Assembly: GCF_028502605.1 (NCBI RefSeq)
Contig: NW_026611593.1
Location: 496,001 to 560,000 of the forward strand
Direction of reading: 5' to 3'
Source of the DNA: Trichoderma breve
Lineage: Eukaryota; Ascomycota; Sordariomycetes; Hypocreales; Hypocreaceae
Length of the DNA stretch: 64,000 nt
Shown here: positions 58,033 through 64,000 of the stretch, piece after piece
Position numbering within the stretch: the first letter of the stretch is position 1
Layout of the letters: each line of letters begins with the position of its first letter
Made by a program: the position numbers and the translations under genes
Notes under the pieces: generated by a model
Database searches by the model: none
What the model was told of the DNA's origin: nothing
Seen by the model: the letters and a program-made list of their open reading frames with translations, nothing else

Positions 58033-58693
58033 ATCTTAAGACGGGTTGATGTTGTATCAGAGAAAAATTGTTAGATGGTAAAAAGCAGAATAGGCGAGCA
58101 GAGAAGATGGTTCAGGAAATGGCTGATCAGGGTGAAGGAGTGTAACAGAGATGATAGAATAGAATAGACTGAAAAGCTTCAGCAACTATTTAGAAATATA
58201 TATAATAGTTCTTATACACTCATACCATTGGCATATGTTTTCGAGTCGGGTCAACTATGCACCGCCCAATTCCAACGGAACACCAAGTTGGAAAAGAATG
58301 CTGATTGGTTGCCTGGATCAATATCATTATGCTGACTACAAATGACTGGAATAGGAAGTGAGGGCGAAATATAGTCGGCATAAATGATTTCTTTAAGACA
58401 AAATATTTTCATATTAATCAAGAACCCGCATTATGCTCACAACTAACTCCGTAATGTATACCAACTCTTCTCAGCTTATAAATGATAGACTCCTGCTTAT
58501 TCTCTATCTTACTATTTCCATGATTTTCCATAAACAGGATAGTATCAAAGAATGTTTCTGTATATAAGCAGTATCCGCCGCTTTCAATTCCCCTCAATCC
58601 ACATCGACAGAGTTTCTATCACCTTACCATAGAATAACATTTTCTCAAAAGCATCTTTACTCTGAAGAACGTTATCCGACGCCATCTTTCAAT
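58033..58693. promoter_or_regulatory. Divergent promoter SDR / FAD monooxygenase
   Basis: A 661-bp AT-rich region between divergent starts. A TATATAA element at 58561-58567 lies 127-133 bp before the monooxygenase ATG, and a TATATATAA stretch at 58197-58205 lies about 165 bp before the SDR ATG. A common control region is plausible. Confidence 0.45.
58561..58567 (+). promoter_or_regulatory. Probable TATA box of FAD monooxygenase
   Basis: TATATAA lies 127 bp upstream of the ATG at 58694, followed by a C/T-rich stretch (58580-58600) typical of fungal transcription starts. Confidence 0.45.
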
Positions 58694-60625
58694 ATGACTT
58701 CTACAGAGCACACTGACGTTTTGGTATGCGGTGCTGGTCCCGTTGGGCTACTAACTGCCCTGGGGCTCTCGCAACAGGGCATCGACACTTTTCTCATAGG
58801 TTTGTCACTTTCTAATACAATAGTATATGTATTTCACGAACAGAAGGAACATGAACATAACATGCGGTCCACAAGCTAAGACTTAGATGACAGAAAAGAA
58901 GGAGCGCGCAACGCAACAAATGTTTGGCCGTGCTGCAGCTTTATATCCTCGATCTGTGGAATTACTAGAACAACTGCATGTTGCCCAAGACGTATTACAG
59001 ACTGCCTTTATTGCCCGGCAAGGGGTTACCTGGAAAGATGGTAAACGCATAACGAATAGAGGCTGGCACATAATGTTGTCTACCGCAGCCGGTAGTTTTC
59101 ATAACTACATGGTTAACATTCGTCAAAAGCACATTGAAGATATCCTCGCACACAAATACAACTCTGATCATGAGAAATCAGTTCATTTTGGCTGGACAAT
59201 TACGGACTATGCAATTGACAAGTCACTCGACGACGGCTACAATATTACGGCCACAATTACCCATATTTCCCTAGGCAATCGAACAGTGCGGTGGTACGAC
59301 AAGCAATTCTTCCTACTGCATTCAATCAGCCAGACTGCTGAATAACTTTTAATTAGTAAATACCTTGTTGGAGCCGATGGTGCTCAATCCAGTGTCCGCC
59401 AGTTGGCCGGCATTGCAATGGAAGGTGATGAAAGCACGTACAAGTGGATTCGCATTGATGGCAAGGTAAAAACTGATATGCCAGATCATAATGCCGGTTT
59501 GGCTGCCATTGAGAGTAATACCCACGGTGCCGTCTTGTGGATGAAATTAGATGGCGACGCACATCGAGTTGGTTTTGCTATCCCACCCCATCTCCAGGAG
59601 AAATACCCAGAGGGGCCAAATGAAGCGGAAGTTATCAAAGAAGCTGTCAGTGCGGTCCTTCCATTCAAACTCGAGTTTGAACGCGTTGATTGGTGGACCT
59701 ATTACAGGTAAGCAATTTCTAATAGTGGCCTAGTAACTGTATCGCTAACATTTGATGTTACACTCTCAGCATCAAACAGAAGGTTGCTTCGTCGATGCAA
59801 AAGGACAATTATGTTCTTCTTGGTGGCGATGCCGCCCACACACATTCCTCAGGCTTCGCACAAGGCGTTAATACTGGTATTCATGACGCTACCAACCTTG
59901 TGTGGAAGTTGGCTGGAACCCTGAAAGGATGGTATAAAGACGATGTTCTCTCTACATACGCGTCCGAGCGGCGTGAAATAGCCAAGAGGTTAATTGCCCT
60001 GGATAAGCTGGTTGCTGCGACCATATCGGGCGACATTCCAGTGGCTTATACCCAGAGCGAAACCAACCCAGATGAAGTATTGAAAAAATTGATCCTGCAG
60101 AATGCTGGATTTACTACGGGCCTAGGGATTGAGTATCAGAAATCTGTCGTCAACAAAGAGGCTAGTATAGGAAATATTGTGGCAGGCACTCGAGCTGAAG
60201 ATTCTCTGATTTACCAACCAGGCCCACTAGTGCCCATTCGCCTGCATTACCTTCTTAATGAAGAGAGCCAAGGTCGTTGGAGCGTCTTAATATTCGTGGG
60301 CCATGCCTCTCAGAATGGTGGTAAAGTTGCGGCTCTACGCACGAGATTAGCTTCTGATTTGGGCGGCTTAGCTGGAGCTCCCTTCTTGAACATGTTGACT
60401 ATAGTCGCCGGCTCGATACCGGGCGCCTGGGACGCCTTTAATGGGCCTGCCATAGGCAAACTATACCTGGATAAAGATTTTACAGCGCACGATCGTTACG
60501 GTATCACCTATGACAATGGAGGAATTGTTGTTGTGCGACCAGATGGAATATTGGCATACAGCTCTCCACTTGATGAATTGGATGATATCAAGGAATTCTT
60601 CAAGGGATTTTGTAACTCGATATAA
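58694..60625 (+). CDS. FAD-dependent monooxygenase (phenol hydroxylase family)
   Basis: Four exons: 58694-58799, 58894-59293, 59357-59707 and 59770-60625, giving 570 residues. Donors are GTTTGT, GTACGA and GTAAGC; each junction restores family consensus (FLIEKKER, CKYLVGADGAQSSVR, YYSIKQKV). The FAD-binding GxGxxG is VLVCGAGPVGLLTALGL at residues ~9-25. The DG motif is VGADGAQSSVR and the GD motif LLGGDAAHTHSSGFAQGVN. The last ~170 residues form the thioredoxin-like C-domain typical of phenol 2-monooxygenases. Such class A flavoenzymes use NAD(P)H and oxygen to hydroxylate phenolic rings. Context (CoA ligase and SDRs next door) suggests an aromatic or polyketide substrate. Codons are A/T-richer than in most of the window. 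Confidence 0.85.
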
Positions 60626-60731
60626 GGAAAATCTTCCAACCAGATAAATTACTGGCCGAGAAAGGGGGACGTTTTACAGAAGAAAGCCCATTCGCTACTA
60701 CTCATAAGATCTCTATATCTCGTTAAAATGA

Positions 60732-62519
60732 TTATAACCTCGCCCTCACCGGTTCCTGATACAGTTCTTCCGACTTCTCCGCCTCTTGTTTCATCATCTC
60801 GGCCGCAATATTTCGCAAATCAGGTTTCCTCAGCTTCCCGCTCGCCGTCTTGGGCCACGCCTGAAAAGCAGGATGTGAGCCCAACCAAATGACATATCGT
60901 GGCCGCTTAAAGTACGCCAGCGTCTCAGCGACCCATGCCCGGAGCTCGTCGTCTGAAGGCCTGTCCGTGTCTGTTCCCGTAGGCTCGACAAACGCACAGA
61001 TTTGCTCGCCGTATTTGGCGTCGGGGACCCCGATGACGGAGGCCTGTGCAATAGAAGGGTGAGCGACAAGCCGTTCTTCAATCTCTAGAGGCGAAATGTT
61101 TTCGCCGCCGCGGATAATCATGTCCTTGATGCGACCTGTGATGACAAAGAAGCCGTCGGGATCAAAGTAACCCTCATCGCCGGTATGGAACCACTCCAGG
61201 CCATCTTCAGGAGAGGTTCGATGAGCCTCTGCGGTCCGCTCCGGGTTTCCGTAGTACCCAGCTTGGATGCCGTTGCCACGGAGTGCAATTTCGCCTCGTT
61301 GGCCTCGAGGAACTGTCTTTCCCGTAGAAGGATCAGCTATTCGGGCAGAGAAGCCTGGGAACAGGCGGCCAGAGGTGATAGTTCTCTGAGCAATGGTATC
61401 AGAATCACGGGTCATTGTGACGATGGACGACGCTTCGGTAAGACCCCAATTGGTGTGCGTCTGGGTGATGCCAAAGGCAGACCAGACTTTGCGCATCAAC
61501 GGTTCAGGGACGGCAGATCCAGACAGTATGGCGAACCGAAGGCTAGAGAGATCAAATTCCTTAAAGCGAGGATGGGCCATTTCGGCGACGAACATGGTTG
61601 TAACGCCGTACAGACCGGTGCATCTGTATTTGGCGATGCATGATAATGTTGCCTCAACGTTAAAGATGCTAGCGGGCAGTACCAGCGATGCTCCAAAAGC
61701 AGTTGCAGTGGCGAGGCCTATAATGAGGCCGAAGCTGTGGAAGAGAGGCACCGGCAGGCAGATGCGGTCTGAGGCTTTGAGATACATGGTGCTGCCTATG
61801 TAGCGACCAGCATTGTAGATGCCGCTATGAGTCAAGGCTGAGGCTTTGGGGAGGCCTGTTGATCCGCTGGTGAATTGGAGATTCATGACATCTCTGGCAT
61901 GAATTTTAGCTTCCATGGCGAGCAGATCAACTGCACTACTGCGGCCGCGAACAAGCACGTCTTCGTAGTTATGGTAGTCGTTGTACCCTAGCTTGACGAG
62001 AGCAGGCTCTTTATCGGCATTCACTATGATGATGTTCCGTAGAGATGGGATGCCATTTCTCAGGTTTGGGATCCAATGGCGGTAATCATAGCGGTCGAAC
62101 CGCGGGACCATGACGAGCGTGGAAACGCCGCATGATGACAGGACGGAGTGAAGCTCCTGCTCGCTATAGGCATAATTGGCGAGGGTGACGGGTGCACCAA
62201 TCTTGGTACAAGCGAAGAAAGTTTCGATGTATTCAATCTCGTTGCCCATGAGTATGGCGATGCGGTCACCTTGTTTGGCCCCCAAGGCAACGAATCCACG
62301 AGCGAGATCATCGGATCGAGCGTCGGCCTCAGCGTAGGTCAACGATTTCTGCTGATGATCTGAGGCAACGAGCAAGGCGGATGGCCGAGCTTTTGCTTGC
62401 TCGCGGAGGAGACAACCAAAGGTCTTGTGTATGGGGACGGGTTGGGCTGGGCCGTGGAGGATGGAGAGGTCGGTGTTGCTGGTGGAGGACATGGCTTGTG
62501 ATTCTCTGTAGTCTGCCAT
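60732..62519 (-). CDS. Acyl/aryl-CoA ligase with peroxisomal PTS1
   Basis: An intronless ANL-superfamily adenylating enzyme of 595 residues. Core motifs in order: phosphate loop FTSGSTGLPKA, LPVPLFHSFGLIIGLA, NWGLTEASS, WFHTGDEGYFDPDGF, GRIKDMIIRGGENISPLEIE and the catalytic-lysine region PKTASGKLRK. It activates a carboxylic acid to an acyl-AMP and then to a CoA thioester; the acid cannot be named. The C-terminus is Ala-Arg-Leu, a valid PTS1 tripeptide, so peroxisomal import is likely. Its 3' end lies 106 bp from the FAD monooxygenase stop (convergent), and its start diverges from an HSD10-type dehydrogenase. A nearby Met (MSSTSNTD, residue 10) is a second possible start. Confidence 0.9.
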   Translation of the reverse strand: MADYRESQAMSSTSNTDLSILHGPAQPVPIHKTFGCLLREQAKARPSALLVASDHQQKSLTYAEADARSDDLARGFVALGAKQGDRIAILMGNEIEYIETFFACTKIGAPVTLANYAYSEQELHSVLSSCGVSTLVMVPRFDRYDYRHWIPNLRNGIPSLRNIIIVNADKEPALVKLGYNDYHNYEDVLVRGRSSAVDLLAMEAKIHARDVMNLQFTSGSTGLPKASALTHSGIYNAGRYIGSTMYLKASDRICLPVPLFHSFGLIIGLATATAFGASLVLPASIFNVEATLSCIAKYRCTGLYGVTTMFVAEMAHPRFKEFDLSSLRFAILSGSAVPEPLMRKVWSAFGITQTHTNWGLTEASSIVTMTRDSDTIAQRTITSGRLFPGFSARIADPSTGKTVPRGQRGEIALRGNGIQAGYYGNPERTAEAHRTSPEDGLEWFHTGDEGYFDPDGFFVITGRIKDMIIRGGENISPLEIEERLVAHPSIAQASVIGVPDAKYGEQICAFVEPTGTDTDRPSDDELRAWVAETLAYFKRPRYVIWLGSHPAFQAWPKTASGKLRKPDLRNIAAEMMKQEAEKSEELYQEPVRARL

Positions 62520-63167
62520 AGCTTGAGTGTGGCTGCAGAGAGAACTGGGGAAGAAGTCGGGAAGAATCTGAGTATGAGAGAAGAGAGAAGGACTTCATGC
62601 AATACAAACAGAGAGACGAGCTATAATTTGAGAGGAGAGAGGAGGGGGAAGTGTCTTGGAGCTGGTATTGGCCTTGGTCCGCTTCCGGGCCCGGAGGTGG
62701 GGCCGACCCGGGGTCCGGGGGCGGGGGTGAGGAGAAGCCTCATCTTTTCATAGGCGAAGCGAATGAGCTTACTGCACGTCGTCTATTCTGCATCGGTGGG
62801 TTTGCATATTACGCTCAGACGATGTCTCTCGTATAGAGTGAATTTGCTCGAGAGTCGGGGCTTGGTAGCATCATTTCGAGGTGGTTGTCGGATCGGTGCG
62901 ACAGGCGACAGGCGATAGACGACTGGGTGGTGTGGGGATAAGCGGCATCCACGCTAAGGGAATTGGCCGAAGTCGTGGAGGAACAGGGGCTGTTGATGGA
63001 ATCGATTAGGTATGAATCGCTTTATTTGAAGTACCCGGCAGTGCGGTCATTGAAAGTGAGGAGAAGAATGGCGTGTAACGGGAAGAGACATGTGGACTTA
63101 TTCGGGTCCTTCTGAAGTAGACCTAACACACATCCGACAAGACGGCGCGAGCGAGTCAAATATCAAT
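62520..63167. promoter_or_regulatory. Divergent promoter CoA ligase / HSD10-type SDR
   Basis: A 648-bp spacer between divergent starts. 62680-62730 is very GC-rich (GGGGCCGACCCGGGG-like). No gene is visible. Shared regulation of the two genes is plausible. Confidence 0.45.
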
Positions 63168-64000
63168 ATGAATGTCCAAGATAAGATTGTTGTTGTTACA
63201 GGAGGGTAGGTTTTGGCTGTATAATACTCCTGTTGTGCGCTTTGCTCCGCTAAACCAATACGATGACAGTCTTTCTGGCCTCGGTGCAGCGACAGTCAAA
63301 CTCATGAGCAGCCTCGGCGCTTCAATAGCTGTTTTCGATTTGCAGCTGCCAGCTGGTAGCTCAGATTCACAAAAACACAGATATTTCAAGGTCGATGTGT
63401 CCAAGACGGAGCAAGTAGCCACAGCAGTGAAGGCAGTGGCCTCATGGAGTAAGGAGACAAACAAACCCATTGCTGCGGTGGTTTGTTGTGCTGGGTTTCT
63501 CGGTCCAGCAAAGGTGAGATCTCATTTACTGCCTCTTACATAGATGCGTTTGTTATTTTCAGTCGACTAATTAAGTACACAGATTCTCTCTAAAAACAAC
63601 AGTCCTCTGGCACTAGAGGTCTTTAAAAAGGTGGTTGACATCAGCCTCACCGGCACCGTCGACATCATCCGCCAAATCCTGCCTCACATGTCAACTCAAC
63701 CCGCCGACGAAAACGGCTCGCGGGGCGTCATCATCATTGTCTCCTCAGCCGCCGCCTTTGACGGTCAAGAAGGTCAAGTATCATACAGCGCAGCCAAGGG
63801 AGCCATCGCGTCCATGACGCTACCGCTAGCAAGAGATCTCTCGCGATGGGGGATAAGAGCAGTTTGTATCGCGCCGGGCATGTTTGATACGGGTATGGTT
63901 GAGGGAATGCCTGAAAAGGCGAGGGAGAGCTTGAAGAAGACGCTGGAATTTCCGGCGAGAGCGGGCAGGCCGGAGGAGTTTGCGGGGATGGTCAAGAGCG
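63168..64000 (+). CDS. HSD10-type 3-hydroxyacyl-CoA dehydrogenase, 3'-truncated by window
   Basis: Three exons so far: 63168-63205, 63270-63513 and 63583 onwards, running off the window end in frame. Introns are GTAGGT...GACAG (phase 2) and GTGAGA...CACAG (phase 0). The NAD-binding loop forms across the first junction (VVVTGGLSGLGAATVKL). VVCCAGFLGPA replaces NNAG with CCAG, as in HSD10 enzymes that carry NCAG. The catalytic motif is VSYSAAKGAIASMTLPLARD, followed by IRAVCIAPGMFDTGMVEGMP. These match HSD17B10-like L-3-hydroxyacyl-CoA dehydrogenases, which act in beta-oxidation. Pairing with a CoA ligase fits oxidation of a CoA-bound side chain. Whether it carries a peroxisomal signal cannot be seen, as the C-terminus is missing. 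Confidence 0.82.

Overview
This window is nuclear chromosomal DNA from a filamentous ascomycete. Most protein-coding genes carry short GT-AG introns (about 50-100 bp), genes lie on both strands with 0.1-3 kb spacers, and the conserved proteins look sordariomycete-like. Hypocreales (Trichoderma-like) is my best guess, from general resemblance only. I saw no virus, prokaryotic operon, CRISPR array, rRNA gene or convincing tRNA. I rebuilt exon structures by hand; every multi-exon model below sums to a whole number of codons with GT-AG borders.

Layout. 1-5.3 kb: a PQ-loop membrane protein (+) converges on an NCS1 nucleobase permease (-), whose long upstream region holds a dense GATA-site cluster. 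7.6-14.6 kb: importin Kap114 (+), the proteasome regulator PI31 (-) and the HORMA protein Rev7 (+). 15.2-22.3 kb: the polarity/septation GEF Bud3 (-) and a short Dcc1 (+). 22.7-26.2 kb: an RBR ubiquitin ligase (-) with a Q-rich tail that ends inside a 48-bp tandem repeat. 28.2-34.2 kb (-): Rad4/XPC, an AN1 zinc-finger/ubiquitin-like protein (Cuz1 type) and the mitochondrial fission protein MTP18. 34.6-42.3 kb: ATP synthase subunit k (+), an intronless CENP-B-like DNA-binding protein (+), Vps36 (-) and Thp3/SAC3 (+). 45.6-50.6 kb: the polarity scaffold Bem1 (+) and a conserved fungal membrane protein of unknown function (-). 53.3-56.2 kb: an unrecognised acidic protein with a Glu/Val/Ala alternating repeat.

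57.1-64.0 kb is different in character. It holds an Ayr1-like short-chain dehydrogenase (-), a phenol-hydroxylase-type FAD monooxygenase (+), an acyl/aryl-CoA ligase with a C-terminal peroxisomal PTS1 (-) and an HSD10-type 3-hydroxyacyl-CoA dehydrogenase (+, cut by the window end). They form two divergent pairs. I infer a small accessory catabolic or secondary-metabolic cluster combining ring hydroxylation with CoA-dependent, possibly peroxisomal, side-chain oxidation.

The rest is mostly housekeeping: DNA repair and replication (Rev7, Rad4, Dcc1), polarity (Bud3, Bem1), trafficking (Vps36, Kap114), mitochondria (Atp19, MTP18) and protein turnover (PI31, RBR ligase, Cuz1). The most unusual observations are the premature TAG in the RBR ligase repeat tail, the alternating acidic repeat protein, the accessory cluster, and the GATA cluster upstream of the NCS1 permease.
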